Assembly: GCF_030295325.1 (NCBI RefSeq)
Contig: NZ_AP027059.1
Location: 1,112,637-1,176,636, forward strand
From: Haliovirga abyssi
Lineage (GTDB): Bacteria > Fusobacteriota > Fusobacteriia > Fusobacteriales > Haliovirgaceae
Length of the DNA: 64,000 nucleotides
Direction: 5' to 3'
In this document: one piece after another, positions 8,759-16,215 of the stretch
How positions within the stretch are numbered: position 1 is the first letter of the stretch
Layout: each line of letters opens with the position of its first letter
Translations under genes and position numbers: made by a program
The notes under the pieces: generated by a model
What the model saw: only the letters and a program-made list of their open reading frames with translations
What the model was told of the DNA's origin: nothing
Databases searched by the model: none

Positions 8759-8781
8759 ATGGAAAAATAAGGAGAGAAAAT

Positions 8782-9429
8782 ATGAAAAAAATAATCAAAG
8801 CGGTACTAATAATTATTACATCAATTATTCTAATTGTGATAATTGCAGGAATTTATAAGTTTAATTATTTAGCTAATCAGCCAGGATATGATGTTGATGG
8901 GAATAAAATTGAAGAAGTTCATAAGTCAGAAGTTTTATCGAAATGGTTTAATCTTGACACTACAAATGATTTTTATGTTAAAGTACCTGAACTAAAAATT
9001 AATTGTAAAATAACTCAAGTAATCGATTCGGATTCTTTGTACTATGCAAAAGGTAAATTTTCGGTAGGATATGAAAAAGGAAAAGTATTTATTAGCAATC
9101 GTGAGATTGTTACTCTCAATAACTCTACTTCAAATATCAATTACCTTGTCATTCCTTTTTCTGTTTCGAATCAGGGTAGCGGATTGTTTAAATATATAGG
9201 ACTGTTTAAATTAAACAACAAGGCTAAAACAATCAATCATATAGATTCTTATTTTTTAGGTGATAGAGTTAAAATTGATTCTATAGAATATGATGGTGCT
9301 AATAATATTCAAGTGAAAATAAAAATTCATACTAAAAATCAAGCAATGTCAGAAGCTCCTTCAGAGTTGAAATTATTAGAATTTAAAGTGCGTGATGGAG
9401 GTTTATTTGGATTTAAGCTATTAAAATAG
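8782..9429 (+). CDS. Membrane-anchored protein of unknown function
   Basis: 215 aa. Residues about 6-27 form one hydrophobic helix after a Lys-rich start (MKKIIKAV), so it is probably anchored in the inner membrane or exported, with a soluble outer part of about 185 residues rich in beta-type sequence. No lipobox Cys and no recognised family. The RBS AAGGAGAG is good. The IS inserted only about 20 nt upstream of the start, so its native promoter is probably gone and expression may depend on the IS end. An attC-like site follows 24 nt after the stop. Confidence 0.6.
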   Translation: MKKIIKAVLIIITSIILIVIIAGIYKFNYLANQPGYDVDGNKIEEVHKSEVLSKWFNLDTTNDFYVKVPELKINCKITQVIDSDSLYYAKGKFSVGYEKGKVFISNREIVTLNNSTSNINYLVIPFSVSNQGSGLFKYIGLFKLNNKAKTINHIDSYFLGDRVKIDSIEYDGANNIQVKIKIHTKNQAMSEAPSELKLLEFKVRDGGLFGFKLLK

Positions 9430-9452
9430 TTTTATTTGTTTTCACTAAAAGC

Positions 9453-9529
9453 CCATAAAATGTGCAGAAGCCATCATTTCGAGAAAACGATACGCTGGAA
9501 TGATAGCTTCTGGCACTGAGACGTTAGTA
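9453..9529 (+). other. attC-like recombination site 3 (degenerate left core)
   Basis: GTGCAGAAGCCATCATT (9462-9478) and AATGATAGCTTCTGGCAC (9499-9516) pair over 17 positions with one mismatch and one extra base in the 3' arm, the attC hallmark. The right core is GTTAGTA (9523-9529), 6 nt away; the expected left core is CCATAAA (9453-9459), with the final C lost. A rho-independent terminator is an alternative, but there is no T run. Confidence 0.5.
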
Positions 9530-9551
9530 GATTACAGCAAAGTATTAATTT

Positions 9552-9592
9552 AAGCATACATCCTTGTATGCTTTTTAGAAATATGGTAAAAT
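9552..9592 (+). promoter_or_regulatory. Terminator hairpin overlapping a cassette promoter
   Basis: AAGCATAC and GTATGC form a hairpin followed by TTTTT (9552-9576), a rho-independent terminator. Its right arm supplies the -35 TTGTAT (9564-9569), then 17 nt and TAAAAT (9587-9592) with TGG before it. It would stop upstream transcripts and start the Ham1/dCMP-deaminase transcript. Confidence 0.55.
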
Positions 9593-9618
9593 TAGAATTT
9601 ATGAAAGGAAGTTATTTT

Positions 9619-10242
9619 ATGGAAATAGTTTATGGGACATATAATATTTCTAAATTAAATAGTATGATAAAAATGCTTGAAGGTTTAGAAGTTAAAATTG
9701 TTGGATTAAGTGATTTTGGGATGAATTTAAAAAAATCAAAAGAAACTGGTAAAGATCCTTTAGAAAATGCAGAACAAAAGGCTAGAAACTATTTTAAGCA
9801 AATAAAAAAACCAGTATTTTCTTGTGATTCTGGTTTATATTTTGAAAATGTTGAGGAAAAAGATCAGCCAGGAATATTAATTAGAAGAATTGGAAATAAA
9901 AAGTTAAGTGATGAAGAAATGATAGAATATTATAGTAATTTAGCAAAAAAATATGGTGGGCAATTAAAAGCATATTATAAAAATGCAATTTGTTTAATAA
10001 TTAATAATAAAGAAAAATATAGCTATGTTGGAAAAGATATATATTCAGAAAAATTTTTAATAGTTGATAAACCACATAAAAGCTATAAAGAAGGATTTCC
10101 TTTGAATTCTCTATCTGTTGATATAAGTACGAATAAGTATTACTTTGATTTATCAAGAGAAAAAGAGGATAACTTAGATATAAAAATTGGTTTTAGAAAT
10201 TTTTTTATTAATAGTCTAAATATAGAAAGAAAGGGAATATAA
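9619..10242 (+). CDS. Ham1-like non-canonical purine NTP pyrophosphatase
   Basis: 207 aa. It opens with YGTYNISKLNSM, the Ham1/Maf-type substrate-binding strand, and has the family blocks FGM near 35, ENAEQKAR near 65 and FSCDSGLYF near 83. Such enzymes hydrolyse ITP/dITP/XTP to monophosphate and pyrophosphate, keeping damaged purines out of nucleic acids. I chose ATG 9619 (RBS AAAGGAAG) over the upstream frame at 9568. The dCMP deaminase-type gene follows 2 nt after the stop, forming a two-gene nucleotide-metabolism unit inside one attC-bounded segment. It is more divergent than housekeeping RdgB, so the exact substrate is uncertain. Confidence 0.7.
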   Translation: MEIVYGTYNISKLNSMIKMLEGLEVKIVGLSDFGMNLKKSKETGKDPLENAEQKARNYFKQIKKPVFSCDSGLYFENVEEKDQPGILIRRIGNKKLSDEEMIEYYSNLAKKYGGQLKAYYKNAICLIINNKEKYSYVGKDIYSEKFLIVDKPHKSYKEGFPLNSLSVDISTNKYYFDLSREKEDNLDIKIGFRNFFINSLNIERKGI

Positions 10243-10286
10243 TTATGAAAAAATTTAAGAATTATATTAATTAGGATGAATATTTT

Positions 10287-10742
10287 ATGGAAATTGCAAT
10301 TTTATCTGGGAAAAGAAGTAAAGACCCAAATACAAGAGTTGGTTCATGTATAGTAAACGAAAAGAATAGAATTGTTGGAATAGGTTATAATGGATTACCA
10401 AATGGCTTAAATGATGATGAATTTCCTTGGGGGAATACTGGTGATTACTTGAATACGAAATATCCTTTTGTTTGTCATGCAGAACTTAATGCTATTTTAA
10501 ATAGTACCTCAATAAGTTTGGAGAATTGTAAAATTTATACAGCACTATTTCCATGTAACGAATGTTCAAAGGTAATAATTCAGTCTGGAATAAGAGAAGT
10601 AATTTATTTGTCTGATAAGCACCATGATGATGATATTTTCATAGCTTCAAGAATGCTTTTGGATAGAGCAGGGGTAAATTATCGAAAATTAGAAACAACA
10701 ATTGATAAAATGGAATTGTCTTATAATGAAGAAAATGTATAA
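10287..10742 (+). CDS. dCMP deaminase-like protein, 5' end interrupted by amber stop
   Basis: Zinc-dependent deaminase of the dCMP deaminase/ComEB type (dCMP to dUMP). The zinc motifs are intact: H64-A-E66 and P-C90-N-E-C93. The family normally begins a little upstream with a conserved W-D-E-Y-F-M stretch. Here ATG 10245 (2 nt after the Ham1 stop, RBS AAAGGG) opens a matching frame, MKKFKNYIN, then TAG (10272-10274) where Trp is expected, then DEYFM. So either the gene is a nonsense pseudogene, translation restarts at ATG 10287 (151 aa, no clear RBS), or the stop is suppressed. An attC-like site follows 57 nt after the end. Confidence 0.7.
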   Translation: MEIAILSGKRSKDPNTRVGSCIVNEKNRIVGIGYNGLPNGLNDDEFPWGNTGDYLNTKYPFVCHAELNAILNSTSISLENCKIYTALFPCNECSKVIIQSGIREVIYLSDKHHDDDIFIASRMLLDRAGVNYRKLETTIDKMELSYNEENV

Positions 10743-10799
10743 AAATGCACTTCCTGAGCTACTGCTGTGACTAAGTAGAAATGGGAGGCAGATTGAATC

Positions 10800-10917
10800 T
10801 TCTAACATCCTGCAGACTATGGCCCTCGCCTACCGAGACACTTTGTCATTCAGGCTCTAAGCTTTTGTTTCATTGTTGTACTGCTCAGGCATATCGCCTG
10901 CAGGAAGACTGTTCTAT
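10800..10917 (+). other. attC-like recombination site 4
   Basis: Left core TTCTAAC (10800-10806) and right core GTTCTAT (10911-10917). The inner arms TCCTGCAG (10808-10815) and CTGCAGGA (10898-10905) pair perfectly over 8 bp, then continue imperfectly with extra bases in the 3' arm. Spacers are 1 and 5 nt. The segment is clearly G+C-richer than the flanking genes. Confidence 0.62.
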
Positions 10918-10982
10918 AAGAGCTTTTAATATTATTTTTGAAAAAAAGAATCCGATGTAGTGGCGATAATGAAGGAGATAAT

Positions 10983-11180
10983 ATGACTAAGACTTTAAAA
11001 TCGTATGATCAATGTGCTGATAAATATAATGAAAAATTCTCCATCTATGAACCGTATCAAAAACAAATGAATAAGTTTGTTTCATTTCTCAAAGAGACAT
11101 CGAAAATTTTAGATGTTGGTTGTGGTAGTGGATTAAATTCAAAGATAATGGATTGTCAACATTTAAAAATTATAATATAA
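10983..11180 (+). pseudogene. Truncated SAM-dependent methyltransferase
   Basis: 65 residues only, where class I methyltransferases have about 200-250. The N-terminus and SAM motif I are present (ILDVGCGSGLNSKI, near residue 40), then the frame ends at TAA without motifs II-IV. RBS GAAGGAG and ATG are intact, 66 nt after attC-like site 4. It is the 5' fragment of a once complete gene; no downstream remainder was found. Confidence 0.7.
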
Positions 11181-11226
11181 TGATACTCTCTAAACAAGAA
11201 AAGTAAAAGATTGGAGTATGATATAA

Positions 11227-11664
11227 TTGAAAAATAAAATTATTATTAAAAAAATTTGGAATGATGATGATGTAATTGAGTTTGAAATTTATTTAATTGA
11301 TGAAAATTTTAAATTTAGAACAACTGTATATACTGGGAATTTTGAAATATCTGAAACCTATAAAAAATTAATTGAATTTGGCAGTCTAATACCTAATAAG
11401 AAATGCTTAATTAAACTTGGAGGATTTGGCGAGAAATATGCTAATGGGGCAATAAGTTTGGAATTACAATGCAATTCACGAGGTATAATTCATTTGGAGA
11501 TAGAAATGGAAACTGAGTTTTATGAATTTAATAAAAGAAATATTTCAGATAAATTATTATGCCATAAAAAAACTAATCCAGCACTATATGATAAATTTGT
11601 TAAAAATTTCAAACGAATTGAAAAATTTGAACTTGGAGAAGAAATTGAGTTTGAATTAATCTAA
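11227..11664 (+). CDS. Protein of unknown function, 145 aa
   Basis: Not recognised. 145 aa, acidic, soluble, mostly short strands, no signal peptide or membrane segment. The start is TTG 11227, about 9 nt after GGAG. The next gene, also unknown, begins 40 nt downstream in the same direction, and both are about the size and charge of small immunity-type or accessory proteins, but nothing shows that role. It follows a truncated methyltransferase in the same attC-bounded segment. Confidence 0.5.
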   Translation: MKNKIIIKKIWNDDDVIEFEIYLIDENFKFRTTVYTGNFEISETYKKLIEFGSLIPNKKCLIKLGGFGEKYANGAISLELQCNSRGIIHLEIEMETEFYEFNKRNISDKLLCHKKTNPALYDKFVKNFKRIEKFELGEEIEFELI

Positions 11665-11704
11665 AATTATATTGAAAGAATTGTTATTTATTTTTGGAGG
11701 GAAA

Positions 11705-12235
11705 ATGTTTGAAATTAAAATTTTAGAAGGCTTGTCAAAAAGCGGTGAATATTCTGAATATAATTTTGGAAAAACTAATGACTTGCTATGGATTCTTTTT
11801 TTAAATTTAGAGACAGGAGAAGAGTGGATAGGAAAATTTGATATTGGGATTAGAAATAAAAGTAAGATAAAAATTTTTCAAAATAATACTGCTGTAATTT
11901 TAGCAAGGGGAAATATTTATATAATAAATTGCAAAATAAAAAAAGTGCAATGTATTTTTGAATATGAAGATTATGAAGATATTGAAATTGATCTTGTTAA
12001 TAACTATATCATTATAACTGATGGGCTTTATATTTCTGTACATGATAAAAATGGAAAATTTATCCAAAAAACAAAGCGAATTAGTTTAGATGGGATAGAA
12101 TTTATAGAAATAAAAAATGGAAATGTATATGGTAGGTTAAATGATCTAACTTTTGAATGGTGTGATTTTAAATATAATATTGTTGAAAATGAAGTTATCA
12201 GTAAATGGATTTTTGATGATGCAGTATTGAAGTAA
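11705..12235 (+). CDS. Protein of unknown function, 176 aa
   Basis: Not recognised. I chose ATG 11705 because it follows an excellent RBS, TTTGGAGGG; a longer frame from TTG 11672 lacks one. 176 aa, no signal or membrane segment, with repeated beta-strand-like segments (for example NIYIINCKIK, IIITDGLYIS, GNVYGRLND) suggesting a small beta-propeller- or beta-sandwich-like protein. The same 18-bp leader TTTGGAGGGAAAATGTTT occurs again at 13221-13238 before a 10-codon remnant. A hairpin and a palindromic repeat follow. Confidence 0.5.
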   Translation: MFEIKILEGLSKSGEYSEYNFGKTNDLLWILFLNLETGEEWIGKFDIGIRNKSKIKIFQNNTAVILARGNIYIINCKIKKVQCIFEYEDYEDIEIDLVNNYIIITDGLYISVHDKNGKFIQKTKRISLDGIEFIEIKNGNVYGRLNDLTFEWCDFKYNIVENEVISKWIFDDAVLK

Positions 12236-12259
12236 AATTTTTAAAAGTAGCATATTTCC

Positions 12260-12284
12260 GATAAAAAACATCCTGTTTTTTATC
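12260..12284 (+). terminator. Hairpin after the 11705 gene
   Basis: GATAAAAAACA and TGTTTTTTATC form a perfect 11-bp stem with a 3-nt loop; the T-rich 3' arm could act as terminator. Confidence 0.45.
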
Positions 12285-12390
12285 TAAGGAACGGCTTAAA
12301 AATAACATTCTCATTTGTTTATAAAATAGGCAATGTTTCTAGCCTTTTTATAAACAAATATGAGAACATTATTTTTTAAACGTTCCTAAG
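12284..12390. repeat. Palindromic interspersed repeat family 1, copy a
   Basis: About 107 bp, imperfect palindrome running from TAAGGAACG to CGTTCCTAAG with a middle portion near TTTGTTTATAAA. It is close to the exact reverse complement of copy b (14804-14909). Further copies lie at 20485, 21569, 41795 and 44645. Confidence 0.8.
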
Positions 12391-12484
12391 CGACTAGAGA
12401 AATGAAAAAACGAAGCAAAGAAGGTAAGGCAGAGATAGCTAACATTAATATAATTATTATGAATAATAGAAGGAGTTGATATAT

Positions 12485-13165
12485 TTGAAATTAAAAGCAT
12501 TATTTCTGGATTTTTATGGAACATTGGTACATGAAGATGACGAAATTATTCCTGTAATTTGCAAAAGAATAGAGAAAAGTACTGATTTAAATGTTAGTAT
12601 TGAAGAAATTGGAAGATTTTGGTGGCAAGAGTTTCATGAATTATTTATGAATAGTTATGGTGATAATTTTAAAACTCAAAGAATCATTGAAAAAATATCT
12701 TTAGATAGGACTCTTGAATATTTTTCTTCAAGCGAAGATAGCGATGACTTATGTCAACTTCTATTCAATCATTGGCAAAGACCAAAGATTTTTGAAGATA
12801 CAAAAAAATTTATTGAATCAGTAAATGTTCCAATATGCGTGGTATCTAATATAGATAGAGTTGATATAAATAATGCAATCAAATTTCATAATCTTAAATT
12901 TGATTGTGTTTTAACAAGTGAGGATGCAAAATCCTATAAGCCAAGAAAAGAACTTTTTGAACTTGCATTAAATGAGATGAAATTATCTAATAATGAAGTG
13001 ATACACATAGGAGATTCTATCAGAAGTGATATTTTAGGAGCAAAAAAATGTGGTATAAAATCAATTTGGTTAAAAAGAAATAAAATGAATAAAACAAATG
13101 AAGTTATAGAAAATATTTGTATAGATTTAAATGAAGTTAAGAGTCTTATGGAAAAAATAATTTAA
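12485..13165 (+). CDS. HAD-superfamily hydrolase
   Basis: 226 aa. HAD motif I is LDFYGTL with nucleophile D9; the second motif-I Asp is replaced by Tyr (D-F-Y), as in L-2-haloacid dehalogenase-like members, so a classical phosphatase reaction is not certain. Motif II is the Ser in VVSNID (near 120), motif III Lys in SYKPRKELF (near 152) and motif IV GDSIRSDILGA (near 173). I start at TTG 12485, 9 nt after AAGGAG; the in-frame TTG at 12476 overlaps the RBS. It stands alone; substrate unknown. Confidence 0.75.
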   Translation: MKLKALFLDFYGTLVHEDDEIIPVICKRIEKSTDLNVSIEEIGRFWWQEFHELFMNSYGDNFKTQRIIEKISLDRTLEYFSSSEDSDDLCQLLFNHWQRPKIFEDTKKFIESVNVPICVVSNIDRVDINNAIKFHNLKFDCVLTSEDAKSYKPRKELFELALNEMKLSNNEVIHIGDSIRSDILGAKKCGIKSIWLKRNKMNKTNEVIENICIDLNEVKSLMEKII

Positions 13166-13302
13166 AAATAGAAAACAAGAATTAAGAAATTAAATTTAAG
13201 AAAAATAAATCAAGTTAGAATTTGGAGGGAAAATGTTTAATTCTAAATATTGTGAAATTGGATAACTAGAAAAGATTTCATTGAATTGGGAGGAATACTC
13301 AT

Positions 13303-13827
13303 ATGGAGATTTGGGATATTTATGATAAAGAAAGATGTATAACAGGTAATACGATAAAGCGTGGTAGTGAATTTAATGATAACGAATTTCATTTAGTTGT
13401 TCACATCTGTATATTTAATTCGAAGGGACAGATGTTAATTCAACGAAGGCAACCTTTTAAGAAAGGATGGCCCAATATGTGGGATATTACTGTTGGCGGT
13501 AGCTCGATAGCAGGTGAGAGTAGTTCACAGGCAGCTGAAAGGGAATTATTTGAGGAGATTGGATACAAAGCAGATTTTTCAAAGAGAAGACCGTTTTTCA
13601 CAATCAACTTTAGCTATGGTTTTGATGATTATTACATTATTGAAGATGATGTAGATATCGATACATTAAAATTGCAATACGAAGAAGTACAATGTGTACG
13701 CTGGGCAACAAAAGATGAAATTATTGATTTAATAGATAAGGGTGAGTTCATATCATATTATAAGAACTTAATTAGATTAATGTTTGATATGAGAAAACAG
13801 CGTGGTGCAATAATTATTGAAAAATGA
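13303..13827 (+). CDS. Nudix hydrolase
   Basis: 174 aa. The Nudix box is complete: G66, E72, R80-E81, E84-E85, G87 (segment from VGGSS to EEIGY). The N-terminal WDIYDKER and HLVVHICIF blocks resemble IPP-isomerase-like or nucleotide-sugar Nudix proteins that often occur as single accessory genes. It hydrolyses a nucleoside diphosphate-X compound of unknown identity. RBS GGGAGG is good. Attachment-like site 5 begins 39 nt after the stop, so it reads as the last gene of a cassette. Confidence 0.78.
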   Translation: MEIWDIYDKERCITGNTIKRGSEFNDNEFHLVVHICIFNSKGQMLIQRRQPFKKGWPNMWDITVGGSSIAGESSSQAAERELFEEIGYKADFSKRRPFFTINFSYGFDDYYIIEDDVDIDTLKLQYEEVQCVRWATKDEIIDLIDKGEFISYYKNLIRLMFDMRKQRGAIIIEK

Positions 13828-13865
13828 TGGGCTTGAGTATGTGATAAACTTTCGTAATGGGCGTC

Positions 13866-13954
13866 ATATAACAGCGTGTTCCCGACACTCACTCTCTTTG
13901 GAGAAAAGCTTTGAGGGTAAGAGCCAAGCCTCGGGAACACATGAATCGTTATGT
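13866..13954 (+). other. attC-like recombination site 5 (best example)
   Basis: Left core ATATAAC (13866-13872) and right core GTTATGT (13948-13954) are complementary but for one G-T pair. Arms GTGTTCCCGA (13876-13885) and TCGGGAACAC (13931-13940) pair perfectly over 10 bp. Spacers are 3 and 7 nt, as in site 1. The TAACAGCG left end is the form seen in spirochaete integron cassettes as I remember them. The frame of the next gene runs through it by chance. Confidence 0.68.
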
Positions 13955-14017
13955 GTGACTGGAGGTCAGGAGTCTAGTTCCTTTTACACAGAAAAAATTA
14001 CATGGAGGAGAAAGAAA

Positions 14018-14806
14018 ATGAATAAATTGCAGCAATATTATGAAAAATATAGTGAATCAAATAGACTAGAGAAGGATAAAACATCAAAGATTGAATTTCT
14101 TACTAACATTGAGTATTTGAATAAGTACATAAAAAAAGGAAAACTTTTAGATGTTGGTGCTGGAAGCGGAATTTATTCTTCTTATTATGATGAAAAAGAA
14201 ATTGAAGTAACAGCAATAGATGTTGTTCAGTCCCATGTAAATTTTATGAAAGAAAAGTTTGTGGATAAAAATATTAATGTGAAACTAGGGAGTGCTTTAG
14301 ATTTATCTGAATTTAAAGAAAATTCTTTTGAATTTGTATTGTGTTTAGGTCCTATTTATCATTTAAGAGATAAAGAAGAAAGAATTAAATGTATAAAAGA
14401 ATGTAATAAAGTTCTAAAAAAAGGTGGTATTCTTGCAGTTGCTTATATAAATAAAATGCATATAATTCCACGTTATTTAGGAATTCATAATGAAATAATA
14501 GAGAAAGACGTTATTGAATACTTTTTAAAGACAGGTAACTTTTCATCTGAAGTAAAAGATGAATTTTTGAAGGTTTCTCATTTTGATTATCCGGAAGAAA
14601 TAGAAAATTTGATTGTTAATGAAGGAAATGAAGTTATTGAACACATTGCATCGGACAGTATTTGGAAATTAACTAAAAATGAAATTAATAATCTAACTGA
14701 ATTGGAGTTTGAATTGCTATTAAAATATCATTTAGAAACATGTAATCAAAAAAATTCATTGGGATTGAGTAATCATGGGTTGATTATTTCAAAAAAAATT
14801 AGTTAA
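14018..14806 (+). CDS. Class I SAM-dependent methyltransferase
   Basis: 262 aa, complete. Motif I is LLDVGAGSG at residues 43-51, followed by the acidic end of strand 2 (TAIDVV) and the DLSEF and LCLGPIYHL blocks (motifs II-III). It transfers a methyl group from SAM to an unknown small molecule or nucleotide. I chose ATG 14018 with RBS GGAGGAG; the longer frame from 13817 passes through attC-like site 5 and is not real. It starts 64 nt after the right core, a typical cassette spacing. Confidence 0.75.
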   Translation: MNKLQQYYEKYSESNRLEKDKTSKIEFLTNIEYLNKYIKKGKLLDVGAGSGIYSSYYDEKEIEVTAIDVVQSHVNFMKEKFVDKNINVKLGSALDLSEFKENSFEFVLCLGPIYHLRDKEERIKCIKECNKVLKKGGILAVAYINKMHIIPRYLGIHNEIIEKDVIEYFLKTGNFSSEVKDEFLKVSHFDYPEEIENLIVNEGNEVIEHIASDSIWKLTKNEINNLTELEFELLLKYHLETCNQKNSLGLSNHGLIISKKIS

Positions 14807-14909
14807 GGAACGTTTAAAAAATAATGTTCTCATATTTGTTTATAAAAAGGCTAGAAACATTGCCTATTTTATAAACAAATGTGTAAGTTATTTTTAAGCC
14901 GTTTCTAAG
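14804..14909. repeat. Palindromic interspersed repeat family 1, copy b
   Basis: TTAAGGAACGTTT ... AAGCCGTTTCTAAG. Nearly the reverse complement of copy a, so the two copies bracket the HAD, Nudix and methyltransferase genes in inverted orientation. Confidence 0.8.
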
Positions 14910-15108
14910 TAATTTTATATAAATTAAAAAAGAGTGATTTTGTGACAAATAAAGAGTACATGAATTTATTGAGTTGTAAATACTGTAATTTTTGATTTAG
15001 AAATTCTTAAAGTATACTATGGATTTCTTTTAGGTGCTTTTTTAAGAAAAAATAAAACTTTATATAAGTATTATCAAAATTTAAATTATAAAATAAAGGA
15101 GAGCTAAT

Positions 15109-16173
15109 ATGAAAAAAAGAATTTTAATTGTTTGTATACTAACGATCGTGATACTGTTTTTAACATCTTGTTCAAATAATACTGAAAAAAATAATATACT
15201 AGTATTAAAAGTAAAATCTACTGGGCAAATTTATTTATATGGAGAAAGGCATGGAATAAAGAAAATTTTGGATAAAGAAATTGAATTATGGGATAAATAT
15301 TATAACAATCAAGGTATGAGGCATTTGTTTATTGAGGTACCATACTATACAGCAAAATTATTGAATATATGGATGAAATCTGATAGTGATGATATATTTA
15401 ACAGTATCTATCATGATTGGGAAGGGACCGATGGTCATAATCCTGATTTCAAAGAATTTTTTAAAAAGATAAAAAGGAATTATCCTAAAACAATTTTTCA
15501 CGGAACTGACGTTGGACATCAGTATGAAACTACAGGGAAACGATTTTTAAAGTATCTGAAAGATAATAAATTAAATGATTCTAAACAATACTTTTTAACA
15601 AAAAAAGCAATAGCACAAGGGAAGTACTATTATAGTCATTCTGATGAGGTATATCGTGAAAATATGATGGTAAAAAACTTTATATATGAATTTGAAAATT
15701 TAAATGGTAAAAATATTATGGGAATTTATGGTGCTTCTCATACAGGAATAGATATGTTGGATGTTACTAGAGCGGTTCCATGTATGGCAAACCAATTAAA
15801 GAAGTATTATAGTAATAATATTCATTCCAAAGATTTATCTAAGGAGCCTGAACCAGAGAGAGTGGACAAAATAAAAGTAGGAGGAAAGATTTACAAAGCA
15901 TCGTATTTTGGAAAATGGGATTTGCCAGAATTTAAAGAATTTAAATATAGAGAATTTTGGAGATTGGAAGATGCATATAATGATTTTATAGATAATCCAA
16001 AAACACAATCTGTATTACCTTATAATGATTATCCTATGCTAATAAAAATAGGACAGATCTTTGTAGTAGATTATACTAAAATAGATGGTTCTGTTATGAG
16101 ATGTTATTATCGTTCAGATGGTTATAAATGGCATAACATGTTATCAACAAATGAATTTATAGTAAAAAAGTAA
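15109..16173 (+). CDS. Lipoprotein of the TIKI/ChaN/EreA-like superfamily
   Basis: 354 aa. A lipoprotein signal is present: MKKR, hydrophobic stretch, then LTSC (Cys21), so the protein is probably tethered to a membrane. The core shows the superfamily marks: YGERHG near residue 44, an acidic LFIEVP strand, and GASHTG near residue 207. Relatives include the haem-uptake ChaN, TraB and erythromycin-esterase-like proteins; the actual substrate cannot be told. RBS AAAGGAGAG is strong. A single gene with no partner; the 14910-15108 region before it holds only decayed sequence. Confidence 0.6.
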   Translation: MKKRILIVCILTIVILFLTSCSNNTEKNNILVLKVKSTGQIYLYGERHGIKKILDKEIELWDKYYNNQGMRHLFIEVPYYTAKLLNIWMKSDSDDIFNSIYHDWEGTDGHNPDFKEFFKKIKRNYPKTIFHGTDVGHQYETTGKRFLKYLKDNKLNDSKQYFLTKKAIAQGKYYYSHSDEVYRENMMVKNFIYEFENLNGKNIMGIYGASHTGIDMLDVTRAVPCMANQLKKYYSNNIHSKDLSKEPEPERVDKIKVGGKIYKASYFGKWDLPEFKEFKYREFWRLEDAYNDFIDNPKTQSVLPYNDYPMLIKIGQIFVVDYTKIDGSVMRCYYRSDGYKWHNMLSTNEFIVKK

Positions 16174-16215
16174 AATGGTCATAAGTAGAGATTGACATTC
16201 AACATCAATATATAA

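Noticed and set aside
13817-14017. N-terminal extension of the methyltransferase frame
   Set aside because: The open frame passes through the attC-like inverted repeat and lacks an RBS; ATG 14018 has a strong one.
14910-15108. Short frame beginning GTG at about 14942 (VTNKEYMNLLSCKYC)
   Set aside because: Ends after 18 codons, no RBS of note and no homologous look; treated as decayed DNA.
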